Source of the DNA: Carposina sasakii
Taxonomy: Eukaryota; Arthropoda; Insecta; Lepidoptera; Carposinidae
Assembly (NCBI GenBank): GCA_014607495.2
Contig: CP053160.1
Span: forward strand, 13,702,001-13,766,000
Length of the DNA stretch: 64,000 bases
Direction of reading: 5' to 3'
Below are positions 28,150 to 39,766 of the stretch, piece after piece; within the stretch, counting starts at the first letter, position 1, and the number at the start of each line of letters is the position of its first letter. The position numbers were made by a program, and so were the translations under genes. Under the pieces are notes generated by a model. It saw only the letters and a program-made list of their open reading frames with translations, ran no database searches and had not been told where the DNA came from.

Positions 28150-30090
28150 ATAGGTATATAGATAGATATAGTTTTTTTTTAATCCTATGTTGATTTTGGG
28201 CTTCCTAGATAACAGCTGTATCTAGCTAGTCGCAGTTCTGACAACCTCATGTTAAAATTTTATTTCGATTAAATCTACAATTTTTTTTTAAATAAATGAC
28301 TGATTTTAAATATGTTTTTTTTATATTTACACTAAATAACAAACTAACGTTAATTTGTGAGTCATGTATAAAATATAAACAGAAAACGTAATTAATCATT
28401 TATATTGCTGTCGTTTTATTTCTACCAGTATTTGCCTGAACAAATCCCCTCAATAAACCGGTATCATCAGTATGTTCGGGACAGACTATTTAATCAAACT
28501 TAGATCATAAAATCTTGTTTAATATCACTAATCTCATTAGTAATTAGGTACGACTGACTTCGTACACTTGAGTTTATTTCTGAGCCATATATCGGATCTA
28601 CTTTTGACTTTGACAGTTTTTTACCAGTGACAGCTAAGTTCGCAAACTAATGGAAACATTGCCTTCATTTAGCAACCAATCGATATTGATGGGAATGTTT
28701 CGATATTTTACTGTTCAAACTTTGCGAATTTCGCTATCGCTGTTCAACTGATACATTGTCAAAACTTTGCAAATCTGCTTATATAAAATTACATTATTTC
28801 CAATGCTCAAATGTCAATCTCTTTTAATAATTTAGAAACCCACCGGTTTTTTATCAAGATAAAATAGTCTACAGCGATTGTTACCCGTAGCATTTTCTAC
28901 GAACTACTCGTACTACGAATTAACTACGAACATACTACGGTAGAAGTATTATTTTGATTGTGTTTATGTAATAGCACTATTCTTCTCACGCGAGCGCGAA
29001 AGGAGCGCGTGAAGTTTATATCCCGTGGATTATTCCAATATATAAGCTACATAACTGCTAAGTTTAATCAAAATCCGTCCGGTAGTTTTTCTTAAAATCT
29101 ACCTATAGTTATATAACAGAGGGATAATGTACCTAGTACTTATGGTGATGTAGGAGGTATATTACGTAGGTTCTGAGTACACCTTAAATTGCATACTGTA
29201 AACAAAAAATAATAATAAATAAATATTCTTGCCCTGCAATGCAGATTAACCTAGTTCCAAATCTACAAATCGATACACCTCTTCATTACCTAGACGTGTT
29301 AAGACGTATCCAAAAGCAATATTTCCGTATTAACCAAAAGAGAAAAGGCGGCCCTATTAAGCCTCCTTATATGTAATTGCACGGGCGTGAGGTCCCGCAG
29401 GAGTTTTTAATCCTACCCGGAAAGTTCTCGAGTCACATTAATGAGAGAATAACATCAAATTACGAATACTGGCCCCTATTCCGCTGGCGAAGTTAGATTG
29501 AATAAAAGGTTGTACGCCACGGTTGACATCTGAAGTTTATCATTTAATTTTATGCTATTTACATTTTCGAACACGTAACGAAGGCAAAGTGTTAGCAAGA
29601 CACAATTATACTTTAATTATGTTCGTCAAAGGTTCAATTTTTGGGACGCTTTAACGTGATATTGATTTTATAATCAGTATGTAATTGACATTTTTAATTA
29701 ATTTTCTTTAAATCACTTTTTAAACTTCGTTCATCATTTAGTTATTATGTAAACAGCCTATTTTAATATAAATTGTTACGCGGAAATTACTGCACTCATT
29801 AAGCTTAATCTATTTCGACGTTCCACAACACTCAAAGTTATATATTTTTTGATATACATAACCATAAACCACCTCACCATCGTGAAACTTATCGAACTAA
29901 TCCTTATTTCCTTTCTAAACCTCTTTTACGGGGGAACTAGTTCGTACATAAAAAATCTCATCTGCAAGATGAGACATAAAATAAAAGTTAAGCTGGATCT
30001 GGTTTAAAACGAAATCTTTTTACGTTTGCGAACATTACCTATGCCAAAGCTTTTGATATTCCTGGGACAAAATAATTAATATATTTAGGT
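28150..30090. other. No supported gene
   Basis: AT-rich. 29340-29520 is less AT-rich ('cacgggcgtgaggtcccgca', 'ctattccgctggcgaagtta') and matches no other part of the window. It has no open frame that I trust. Confidence 0.35.
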
Positions 30091-30091
30091 A

Positions 30092-30317
30092 CTAGTGGAC
30101 GCCCGCGACTCCATCCGCATAGACTGAGGAAAAAACAAATTGTCGAATTCATCCGGGATAAAAATATTTTGCCGTCATAAGTAGCCTGTGTTCTTTCTCA
30201 GGCCCTAGACTACTTGTGTACCAAATTTCATTTCAATCGGTTTAGTGAATTTGGCGTAAAAGCTAAAGAGACAGATAGACAGAGTTACTTTACTTATAAT
30301 ACTCGTATTAGTAAGGA
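30092..30317 (-). mobile_element. Helitron-like element family 2, reverse
   Basis: CTAGTGGACGCCCGCGACTC at one end; the other end reads 'cttataatactcgtattagt' + AAGGA, reverse complement TCCTTACTAATAC, as in 23290-23520. It is about 226 bp. Confidence 0.65.
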
Positions 30318-30425
30318 TCATCATCATCAGCCTATTGCAGTCCACTGCTGGACGTAGGCCTACCCAGGGCACGCTACAAGACTGCCATGGGGGGTATTTG
30401 CCCATAGATAGTGTTAAGGAGTCTC
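30318..30425 (-). pseudogene. RTE-like LINE 3' end (second family), minus strand
   Basis: 'tcatcatcatcagcctattg' is the reverse of the (TGATGA) tail, followed by the complement of the LGEAYVQQWTAIG codons and 'ccatggggggtatttgccca'. It directly abuts the Helitron-like copy 30092-30317. A further piece of the same family is at 30623-30717. Confidence 0.65.
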
Positions 30426-30622
30426 CAAGGCGTAGCGGAAATAAAATACTATATTTCTAACAGGTAAAAATGTAATAATTACTAAGTAATAATCGGATAG
30501 TAAGTAATGTAAAGCAAGAGAAAAATCAATAATTTTAACAATGAATGACAGACGCGTCACTATTTAAATCGTCGAACAAGGTTGCGACTAGTTCCTCGCG
30601 AAGAGGTTTTAATCTTCAACAG

Positions 30623-30717
30623 ATAGTCACCGCGCTGGGCAGGCGGGTTGGTGATCGCAGTTTGTATTTTAGACTATGATGTCAACACTCTTCTCTGCCG
30701 GCACCACGCGGCTAATT
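30623..30717 (-). repeat. RTE-like family 2 inner segment
   Basis: 'agtcaccgcgctgggcaggc' to 'tctctgccggcaccacgcgg'. This lies farther upstream in the element, so it is probably the same insertion as 30318-30425, separated by about 200 bp of other sequence. Confidence 0.55.
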
Positions 30718-30740
30718 AGTAAGGATATAAAAGCAATATA

Positions 30741-30998
30741 CATACATACATACATATAATCACGCCTTTATCCTTACGGGGTAAGCAGAGCACCAAGGGC
30801 CGATAGAACTACATGGTGCCACTTCTGACCAATTTTGAGAGTATAGTTGAGATATACAAGTTCGGTTAGTAGTGACAGGTAGTCAGCCCATCGCCTACAA
30901 AACACCAAGACCCTCTTGTCCCTCTACTGACTTGTACAGTATGCAGTATGCCAGGGAAGAGAAGCAGCTGTAGTTTATACGTTTTTTTTTCACTCCCA
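30741..30998 (+). repeat. GCACCAAGGGCCGATAGAACC repeat, long copy
   Basis: The longest copy of this repeat in the window: CATACATACATACATA, 'cacgcctttatccttacggg', 'accacatggtgcc'-type core, 'agttcggttagtagtgacag', 'accaagaccctcttgtccct' and 'gaagagaagcagctg'. Confidence 0.7.
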
Positions 30999-30999
30999 G

Positions 31000-31525
31000 A
31001 GCAACATAGAAGATGGCAATATTCGTACAATAGTGCACATTAATAACGCATACAGTAGCGTGAGTGAGGGAGTATTTTAGTTTTAGTCTGACATGTAGAA
31101 CCGGAAAAATGTACTATCAAGAACTTGGCATCACATCATATCTCATCTCAAATTTAAAACTTTAATGTATTAAAGTATCCAGCCATTGAATAAAATGATT
31201 GCTTTTGAATATGATTACGGTGTTTTTGTCCATATAGTGAAGAAAGTCTTGTTACGAGGCACTTCACGCCTATTCTCTCGACGATAAGACCACGGCTTTT
31301 TCGTTATTTACTAGAGAGGGAGGCCGTGTCGTGGTCGCGTTGTCTAGTCGAAAAACGAGCCATACTATATAATACATTATTTTTGCTTCCAAAAAATCCG
31401 TGGTTGTTTCGTGGCCGTGTCGTCTAATGGAAAAACGCCATGGGGTTAAATTTTGTACCTAAATATATAATTGGAAATAAGAAAAAGGTCATAGGCTTCA
31501 TTCAAATCATATAGGATTGAAATTT
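31000..31525. other. No gene; pair of short direct repeats
   Basis: Two related segments, 'gtggtcgcgttgtctagtcg' + AAAAACG (about 31336-31362) and 'gtggccgtgtcgtctaatgg' + AAAAACG (about 31411-31437), are spaced 75 bp apart. They may be one end of an unidentified element. Confidence 0.35.
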
Positions 31526-31529
31526 TTGT

Positions 31530-31640
31530 CTTTTGCTGATGCAGGGCTTCACTAGAATACATCAGCTGCATCCCCTTCCATGCATGTCGTGAGAGTCGAC
31601 TAGAGAAGTCGGGCATTCTCTCAAGCAATTTGTCACTGAT
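31530..31640 (+). repeat. AGTCGACT-containing interspersed repeat
   Basis: 'tgctgatgcagggcttcact' to 'gtgagagtcgactagagaag'. Related copies are at 37711-37800, 39516-39625 (reverse) and 58803-58895. Class unknown. Confidence 0.5.
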
Positions 31641-31659
31641 CATTAGTGTTGCCCAAATT

Positions 31660-31822
31660 CAGTCTTGGTCTTGCATGTCTTGGTCTTGTTTCTTGCGTTT
31701 TTGCAAGACCAAGACCAAGAACAAGACCGCGTATTTTTAGCAAGACCAAGACCAAGACTGACCGTGCAAGACTTGAGCAAGAACAAGACATAGCCTGCAA
31801 GACTCTTGCGTCTTGCAGCTAG
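31660..31822. repeat. CAAGAC-rich subterminal array
   Basis: At least ten copies of CAAGAC or its complement, arranged first as GTCTTG and then as CAAGAC. 31665-31735 can therefore fold back (GTCTTGGTCTTG against CAAGACCAAGAC). hAT transposases commonly bind short repeated subterminal motifs, so these are likely binding sites (inference). Confidence 0.65.
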
Positions 31823-32713
31823 ACTTAGCGCTATTTCACGGAGTAGTTAGGTGTAACAGTTCGGTGTATAGGTTAGGTACGCTTAGGAATTCTATGAGAC
31901 GCAAAAAACTGTATCAAAGAATATGAAAAACTGACCTATGCGCATTACGACTAATACCATAAACATAGCGAATAAAAAAAATATCTATTAAATCAAACTG
32001 AGTGCATGCATAGTTATGTTTTTAACCATCGGCACTTTGATAATGCGGGCATCAAAGGTTTTGTACTTACTTCTCAAAGAAATTTGCCGCTTTTCGGAAG
32101 TACATGGTTATGAACTTATGATACACGCGCCGGCGGCTTCTTTTGAAATCTAAAACAATCGTTGCCGCCACGCCGAAATCATAACATTTGACACTATTTG
32201 ATTGCCGCCATAGGGCGTAGGTATACTCATGCAAAATAATTTCGAATTTTAAGAGTACCTACAGGTGTTCCAAAGAATAAATAAGTTTTCAGAGTGCTTA
32301 GAATGAAAATGAATACATTATACTGATCACGCAAGTAGTATTATGATTAGGATAAATGGTAAGGATAGGTAGTAGATATCATAATAATTCATTCTAGTAA
32401 GTATATATTATAATATTGATTACTTATATGGTTTTAAAACTAATTACTTAGGTACTATTATTGTACATTTAGTCATTATATTTCTTAAGTTTTTACAAGA
32501 AAAAAATAGCAAAAAAGTGTTCAAATATCACCCGTTTGATAAATATTGTAGCCACTTTAAATATACTTGAAACGTGTAAAAAAATTCTACAAAACTAATA
32601 AAATAATATAAAAAGCGTAGGTACTTACACTAATAAATAAAAAGCCTGCGATAAGAGTTTTGTATTACTTACCAGCCCGAATATTCTGAGAGAATGATGA
32701 GAGTAAGTATTTA

Positions 32714-32848
32714 CTAGCTGTGCCCGCGACTTCGTCCACGAGGATAGTAACTTGGAGGTATAGTGACGTTCAGGATTATTTATTTATTTTAAAACTTCTG
32801 TCATCAAACATACAAACGAACTCTTCAGCTTTATAATATTAGTATAGA
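32714..32848 (-). mobile_element. Short Helitron-like copy
   Basis: CTAGCTGTGCCCGCGACTTC at one end and 'cagctttataatattagta' + TAGA at the other (reverse complement TCTATACTAATATTATAAAG). 135 bp. Confidence 0.65.
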
Positions 32849-33249
32849 TGTACGCCAAAACATTCACTTCTATGTAAAGAATAGTGATTGGCCTAATTCT
32901 TTACATATATTTTATTCACGCGTCGCGTCTTGTACAAGTAGGTAATATTTAGTGTGTGTTTGTACGCCGCACGCGGCATCGTTTGATTTGCGGCGGCATC
33001 CTTTTCATAGAGCCGGCACGTGGCGAGGCGGCGCGGTAGAAAGCAAGGAAACGTACTTCATTTATTTATACTTCATAATACGAATTATTTTAATTCCAGT
33101 CATTTCCATTGAGCTGTGCTTCGAGTCTAACTTAATAATTGTTTTTACTAATTCTCGTTGTTTTCTAAAAACGTATCACGTGTACAATTTAATATGAGTG
33201 ACGAGATTCAAATTATTCTAGTCCGAGTAACGAGAGTTTGAGTCACAGA

Positions 33250-35551
33250 TCTAAAAGACCCAAAAGCAAATTTGAGGAGTTTTTTCGAAATAATTCATGC
33301 ATCCCAACTGCCTTGTGTAAATTGTGCCAACATAAAAAATTGAAATAAAAATGAAAAACAGAAACACTTCAGGCTTAAGGAAACATCTAATATCTTTCCA
33401 CAAAAAGGAATCAGAAATTTTCTTCCTGTTAAACCAAAATTAAGGGAGATATCACAAGCTTTTTAGTACCGCTGGAAGAAGTGGACAGGTAAGAATATTT
33501 TTTTTAACAGTTAAAAGAATTTTAACTCCGCGTAGCTATTCATGCGATACTTTCAAAAACGCCATTAACTTACGTAAGTATTTTTGAGTTAGTGGTGTTT
33601 TCATCTAGGGGTGCGACATATTAAGTATGTAATTATCGTCTTAATATTTTTTATAAACACCCATATTTTCATTTAATCGGCCAGTAACAACTAAGTACTT
33701 TATTTTGGTAAATTACAGTACAGTGCAACCTTAATATAACAAATATCATTTAACGATTTTCCTCGATTTAACAACAACAAACCTCCTCCTCTTATACGCT
33801 CAAACCTAGTATGTTTTAAATAATAACACAAGATTTATTGTTTTGTTTCAGTCGGAAAACAGCAGTGACAACATCACGACAGCTACAGTTGATGGGTGGT
33901 GAAAAAATATCTTCCCTTCTCATTTTTCGATGACGAAGCTACACAAGTATATTTTCGACGTATTTGCCCTAATATGGTGTTTCCTAAAAGGTCTACACTT
34001 AGAAGGAAAGTCAAAGAGCGATTTGAAGAGCTCCAATTGAATCTCAAGGAACGACTTCAACAATTATCATCTAAATGTCGTTTACCATTGATGGGTGGAC
34101 GTCAATTGCTGGTAGGAGTTACTACGGGGTTACTATTCATTATATAGACAACGAATGGAAGTATCGATCTGTAGTTCTTGATTTTATACCATCACGCGGT
34201 CGACATACTGGGGAAGATATTGCAACGATTTTCCATGAATGTTTATTGGAATATGGCATAATTGATAAAATACAAGCTATCACGGTCGACAACGCAAGTG
34301 CAAATACCAAATTTTATGTTTGAACTGGGCAAACAGCTGCCGCCACACTTTGATTCAGATAATCAACATTTCCGTGCTTTGCTCACATTTTAAACCTTGT
34401 GTACAAGATTTATTAAAGACCTTAGCATTACACTGTGAGTCTGACACTAACGCGCAAGATCAGCAGTACGAAGACTATGCAGACGAAACTGAGGATGAGG
34501 AAGATGAAGAATCTGCACCAAATATTGCTGACTCGCGTACATCTGTAACAAAGTTACGCAGTATTTGCAGTAAAATAAAAAGAATGAGATAGTGAAGAAG
34601 AAGTTTCAGTCTGCTTGTGAAGCAGCTGGCGTGCCATCAAATCTAAATGCCATTCTTGACTGTCCAACGAGATGGAATTCCACACATGATATGATTGGAT
34701 TTGGTTTAAAAGTGAGAGCGGGCATTGACATATTGTGCAGTTCTGTCACCGAATTGAATGATTTTTCAAATCACAGCTAATGGGGCAGGTACTCGAAAAA
34801 TTACATAATTTCTAATAAACTTTAAACTTTTAAGTACAAAACTTGGTGGAGACAATATGTTACATTACCGCTAGTCATTGTATCATTCAATCTCTTGCTA
34901 GATAAAATTGAATCCATGGTAAAACAGTTAGATGAGAACCTAATCGATCTGAAGTGGATGAAAGGCTCATTCTAGCTTTCCAAGCAGCTCGAGACAAAAT
35001 GCTTAAACATTACAGAAGAGCAACTGGATTTATTGTACTTCTTTAATTTTAGACCCAAGGCATAAGGCTCAGACTTTTGACCTGACAATGTGGGGGAAGC
35101 AACTTAAAACAGAAAGTCTGCGCAAGTTCAATGAACTTTATGAAGAATATAAAAGTCTACACTCACTGAACAAATCTCTGGAATTACCAGAAAACAAAAA
35201 TAAAGTATGTGATAAAGATGAAGACGTAATAGACTTTGATAAACTCTATGAATGTCCTCGACGTCATCTGGATCTTGTCTTCAAGGCTTAGTGATAGACG
35301 AGTTGAGGAGTACCTGAGAAAACCAAGAACTGCCAGCTCGGAAGACATTTTAGATTGGTGGAGGACGCATGAGACAGAGTATCCGATTTTATCGAATGGG
35401 CCCGTGATTTTCTCTCAATACCTGCAACTTCAGTACCTGCTGAGAGGTTATTTCTAAAGCACATTAGTAATTAGAAACATAGAAATAGGTTAAGTGATGA
35501 GTCAGCCAGATGGTTACTTTGTATTAATTCTTGGTCAAAAGAATTGATATA
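33250..35551 (+). pseudogene. hAT transposase (BED zinc finger, catalytic core, dimerisation domain), broken
   Basis: The BED-type finger is in two frames: CKLCQHKK (near 33316), then SGLRKHLISFHKK (near 33371-33409). A probable intron follows (GTAAG at 33489, TTTCAG ending 33851). Downstream, frame pieces give the hAT core: KKYLPFSFFDD, TIDGWTSIAGRSYYG (first catalytic Asp, about 34087), HTGEDIATIF, ITVDNASANTK (second Asp, about 34289), a broken AHILNL region near 34385, CPTRWNSTHDM (about 34661), and C-terminal EDILDWWRTHETEYPIL then NRLSDESARWLLCINSW (ending 35551). At least five frameshifts and stops separate these. The order and the W/D motifs are diagnostic of hAT (ZBED-like). Inactive. 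Confidence 0.85.
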
Positions 35552-36005
35552 AAGTATCATAACCTAATGATAAGCTGTTGATTTGTGTTGTATTTTATTT
35601 TTTATTCAAATAAATGATAAATCGTAAAACTCTTTTATTAAATTTCTTATAAGTTGAGGGTTCAATCTCTTTCTAGACAGATAAGTATTGTTCTTTAAAA
35701 TACAGTCAAGTTTTTGTAATTAATTTTTGTTTTTTTTACATGTTTTAGCAAATGTAAGCTTATAAATCATAAATGTTTATTAAGAAACAGTTACTTCCAT
35801 GGGAAAACGACATATAGGTCAGTTGATTTTCGAATTTCTATCAAATCTTCAGTTAGTTATTAATCTGCTTGATCTTTACTATGGCTATGTTAATTCAAGC
35901 TCACAATGTCAATTCTAATACGTTTTTCTCAGATTTAAGTAACTTTAATAAATAGTAATAGACTAATAGGTAATTGCAAGACTTGCAAGACTCTTGCTGT
36001 AGTAA

Positions 36006-36794
36006 CTATTACTATAATTATAAAGCTGAAGAGTTTGTTTGTTTGATTGAACGCGCTAATCTCCGGAACTACTGGGTCGAATTAAAAAAATCTTTTTGGT
36101 GTTGGATAGTCCATTTATCGAGGAAGGCTTTAGGCTATATATCATCACAGTGCGACCAATAGGGACGAAGAATAAGAGGAAAATGTGGAAAAAACGGGAA
36201 AAATTATTCAACTTTTGGAGACTTCCGTTGCGTGCGCTGCGTAAACGGTTCAAGTTATCCAAAAAATATGTATGAAAGAATAAAATGACGTAGAAATGAT
36301 ATGAAAGAAAAAAATTGAAGGTCTAGACTGCCTGATGCAGAACCCTTAGCAGCCCAGCTAAACTTTGAGAGATATGAAAATACCGTCTTAGGAAAAGTTT
36401 GCTCAGCATGATAAGCACTTTCTAATACGTAATAAAATTTAAGGTCTAGATAACCTGATGCGAACCCTTAACAGCCCAGCTAAATTTTGAGAGATATGAA
36501 AATACGTCTTAGGAAAAGTTATTCAACATTTTAAAAGAATTCAATTCCCTGTTAAGTTATCTTTTGCTGTAACAATTAATATCACAGGGGCAAACGTTAA
36601 ACACGTTGGAATTGACTTACGTCCAAGACTGCTTTTCACACGGCCAATTATATGTCGCGTTGTTCAAGATCGGGTTGCGGAGAAATCAGTATGTTCTTCT
36701 GCCACAGAATAAAACAAAAAATATAATTTACGCAGAAGTACTTTAAAATATTTTATTCTGTTTGTTGACGCGGACGAAGTCGCGGCAACAGTAG
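36006..36794 (+). mobile_element. Long Helitron-like copy with internal duplication
   Basis: The 5' part 'ctataattataaagctgaag' + AGTTTGTTTGTTTG matches the end of 32714-32848. The 3' part has 'ttgttgacgcggacgaagtc' + GCGGCAACAGTAG, a decayed CAGCTAG end. About 790 bp, longer than other copies, partly because of a tandem duplication (36318-36523). Confidence 0.55.
36318..36523 (+). repeat. Tandem duplication, period about 123 bp
   Basis: AAGGTCTAGA starts both units (36318, 36441). Both continue with 'cctgatgc', 'cagcccagctaaa', 'tttgagagatatgaaaata' and 'gtcttaggaaaagtt', with a few substitutions and small indels. Confidence 0.8.
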
Positions 36795-36799
36795 ATAGT

Positions 36800-37710
36800 A
36801 ATAATACTAATAATATATGGATAGTCAATATCAACTGAGCGATAAACTAGAGCGTATTAGCCGCAAAGCGCTTACAAATTCTTTTGTGGGAAGGTACTAG
36901 TGTAGGTACATTAGCGAACGGAGCGCTGCCGGCGTAGTGAAAATGCTGCGCCGCTGACTGCGCGCATCATTAGCTGCGAATCAGGCGCTCACAGAATGAG
37001 TCGGCAAGCGAAACGTCGCAAACTGCGTACATTTCGCGCTGTAGGGACACTCCACTTAAAATGTATAGGGAGGCAAACTGGAAGCAAACTGTCAGCCGCT
37101 CACTGTTTGACTAATGGGGACGCGGCCTTATACTACTTTCACAATCCACAGCCTGAAAAAAGGTTAAAAACTAAAGTTTCTTTATAACTACTGTGGAACC
37201 ATGAAAAGAAAATTCTGAATAAAGTGTGATTTCTCCACATTTACTTTATACAAGCATTAAGTACTTGTTAATAAAAATATTTGAGTCACAGAAAACAATA
37301 AACTTACCTCACACACAGCTCACACATAAGTACGTCGCGTCTCAAGATTCGCGGATCAAATGAACGTGAATTCTAAACCTTTTGTTCTAAGTTCAAATTG
37401 CGGTAACAGTGCTACAGTCCATTTCAATAACGAAGTCCCACGAATTATGATAGAACTAAATAAATTATAACAGCCACTGTTAGAATATATAAGGAGACTA
37501 GCGATTATATTAGGTGAGTTTATTACTGGAACGGAGTACAAGTGTTGCAACGCGGCCACACGGGGCTAGAACACGTACTCCAACAGATTAGTTCGTGTAG
37601 TTAACAAGCAAGTTTAGCAACTTTCACAATTAATACGCCAGACGGTTGTTCCCATCGATTTGTTGCCGCAGCGAGCGGTGGGATAATATTTATTGGTCTA
37701 ATAATAAGTC
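36800..37710. other. No supported gene; GC-rich patch
   Basis: 36890-37130 is conspicuously GC-richer than its surroundings ('ggagcgctgccggcgtagtg', 'tgcgccgctgactgcgcgca') and contains a 63-codon Arg/Lys-rich frame (36996-37187) that I do not recognise. The rest is AT-rich. Confidence 0.35.
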
Positions 37711-37800
37711 TTGTGCTGATGCGGAGTTTCACTGGAATACATGATGCAGCATCACCATCCGTGTAAGTCGTACTCGTAAGAGTCGAGTAAGGAATATAAG
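37711..37800 (+). repeat. AGTCGACT-type interspersed repeat
   Basis: 'gtgctgatgcggagtttcac' to 'gtaagagtcgagtaagg', related to 31530-31640. Confidence 0.5.
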
Positions 37801-37805
37801 TTTAG

Positions 37806-38090
37806 GAGAATAAGTATAGCAAGCCAGCGCGGCAACGCAGCCAGCATTTTCGGCACGCTACTTGATAACGAAGACCGGTTAACCATCCTGTAAAATCGGA
37901 ACTGGTCAACCGATCTACCATATACACGCTAGCCCTAAGTCATTTTCAAGTTAGTTATAGAAAGCTCGAGGTGGACGTTCAGTAAGTGGCGAGTTGGCTT
38001 CGGTTTAAAGTCCAGGGGCACCCCTCCACCCTACCCTTCAGGGGGCCCATGAAATGAGTCGGCGAGTCACCGTCTGCCACCAAACAAATA
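37806..38090 (+). pseudogene. RLE-LINE C-terminus, second related element
   Basis: The short frame 37806-37893 reads RRISIASQRGNAASIFGTLL then DNEDRLTIL and stop. This parallels KISIAIQRGNAASLLGTLPV at the end of the RLE-LINE 18660-21553, so it is the last 29 codons of a related element, followed by a longer, GC-richer 3' UTR ('cagtaagtggcgagttggct', 'caggggcacccctccaccct') to roughly 38090. The UTRs of the two elements do not match, so they are different families or subfamilies. The upstream part is missing. Confidence 0.65.
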
Positions 38091-38248
38091 TTTAATGTTT
38101 GTATGTTCATAAATTATCTTCTCATTTTGGAGATATTTTAAAGTGGTTTTAAACATTGAAGTTATAATAATAATAATATAATTATAATAATGACATTTAT
38201 TTCAGGTTAAAATAAACCTATAATTATAATTATATGCAATATACTAAT

Positions 38249-38411
38249 CTATGTATATAATTATAAACTCGAGTACGGGTGTACCGATTTGGGTTGAAAA
38301 TTGGTGGGGAGGTAGCTTAGAACCAGGAGACGGACATTGGATATTTTTATCCCGGATAATTTCGACATTTTTATTTAATTTCACGCGGACGGAGCCGCGG
38401 GCGTCCACTAG
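38249..38411 (+). mobile_element. Short Helitron-like copy
   Basis: TCTATGTATATAATTATAAA at the 5' end, 'atcccggataatttcgacat', then 'cacgcggacggagccgcggg' + CGTCCACTAG, T. 163 bp, internally deleted relative to family 1. Confidence 0.7.
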
Positions 38412-39317
38412 TATGAAATAAATAAATACAAAAGAAAAAATCCATAAAAAATGTATAAATTATTGAGGTAAAGATACATAATTACATTCAAAGTAGAGAA
38501 AACACAGAGTGGATTATTTACAGTTTTTTATAGTTGAAGCGAGATAAAAAATACTTGCTCTCCATTCAAACTTTTAATACACAAATTTCTGGTTAGCTAA
38601 GTTTTAAAATTACACTTAAAAACTCGCCGGGTTAAACTTAAAGCACTATGCAAATAAAAATGTTGTCTTAAAAGTTAGACGTTACTTGTACCAATTTCGG
38701 AGTCGTATGAGTTTTATGTTATTTTTTAAACTTTGTTTTTATTTTTATTTTGCATAGAAATAAGAATACTAGTGTTTTCTTATTGGGACACACAAGTCAC
38801 TAAACGTGATTTTGGTTAGTCGGATAGGTTCCTAAACTGGAGTAACGGATATAAATTATATCTACTAGTAGGTACTTAATAAATCATAAAATTTTAAAAA
38901 CGAGCTACGGCACTTGAGCCAATAATAATTATCATCAAAGCAGAAAATTGCAAGAAAAAATACCTTAAAACGCAATCATTCTCAAATCAGTTCGCTGTAG
39001 GGGAAAATTGTAACAAGTCATCGAGTTGTTTAAGTCGCATCTGAACGCGCCATTAGTGTTAGATCGCGTGAAGGGAAACTGGTGATTTGCTTAATGTTCC
39101 TGAGAAAAACCAATTTGTACCAAGTTTGCCACGCGATCTGGATCGGGGGGGCTCTAGGTATTATTTGAGAACAATATATGCATATTTTAATGGTTGTAAA
39201 CATAGTAGTTTTACACATTTTTTACTTACATTCATAACTAGAACTGCAGCATCATAAAGGAGATCCACGCACGCATGCGGGGACATGTGCAAATGATTAG
39301 AGACAAGTAACAAGCTT
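38412..39317. other. No feature seen
   Basis: AT-rich. The motif 'tatgcatattttaatggttgtaaacata' (39176-39203) recurs at 39723-39750, each time followed by 'gtttta' and 'cacat'. It marks a short direct repeat rather than a gene. Confidence 0.35.
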
Positions 39318-39515
39318 ATACATACATACATACAATCACGCCTTTATCCCTTACGGGGTAGGCAGAGCACCAAGGGTCGATAGGACCACATGGTACCACT
39401 TCTGACCAATTTTGAGGGTAGGTATAGTTGAGATGTACAATTTCGGTTAGTAGTGACAGGTGGTTAACCCATCACCTACAAAACACCAAGACCCTCTTGT
39501 ACCTTGTCTACTGAC
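39318..39515 (+). repeat. GCACCAAGGGCCGATAGAACC repeat
   Basis: Begins with CATACATACATACAATCACG and proceeds colinearly with 30741-30998 to 'accaagaccctcttgtacct'. Confidence 0.7.
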
Positions 39516-39625
39516 TCGCTTGAGATAATGCCTATGTTTATTAGTCGACTCTTACACAAAGCAGGGAAGGCAACGGGGCTGATGTACTCGTACCTACCTA
39601 TTCTAGTGAGGATCCGCATCGGTAC
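39516..39625 (-). repeat. AGTCGACT-type interspersed repeat, reverse
   Basis: 'ttattagtcgactcttacac' to 'gtgaggatccgcatcggtac', the reverse complement of the 31530/37711 family. It directly follows the repeat 39318-39515. Confidence 0.5.
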
Positions 39626-39766
39626 AAATGCACACAACATATTATATACACATTTGTTATTGTAAAAAGTACAGCTATGCAAACTGGATCGATGGGTTTC
39701 TGGGAAATATTTGAAAGCAATAGATGCATATTTTAATGGTTGTAAACATATAGCAGTTTTACACAT

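Larger units (their letters stand above)
31647..35995 (+). mobile_element. Degraded hAT transposon
   Basis: The left end begins near AGTGTTGCCCAAATTCAG (about 31647) and leads into CAAGAC/GTCTTG-rich subterminal arrays. The coding part (33250-35551) is a BED-finger hAT transposase. On the right, a GCAAGACTTGCAAGACTC motif at 35975-35993 matches 'gcaagactcttgcgtcttgc' at 31799-31818, so the element probably runs to about 35995. The expected terminal GGGCAACACT complement is not found there: the right end looks cut off next to a Helitron-like insertion. A small Helitron-like copy (32714-32848) lies in the 5' region. About 4.3 kb, non-functional. Confidence 0.65.
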
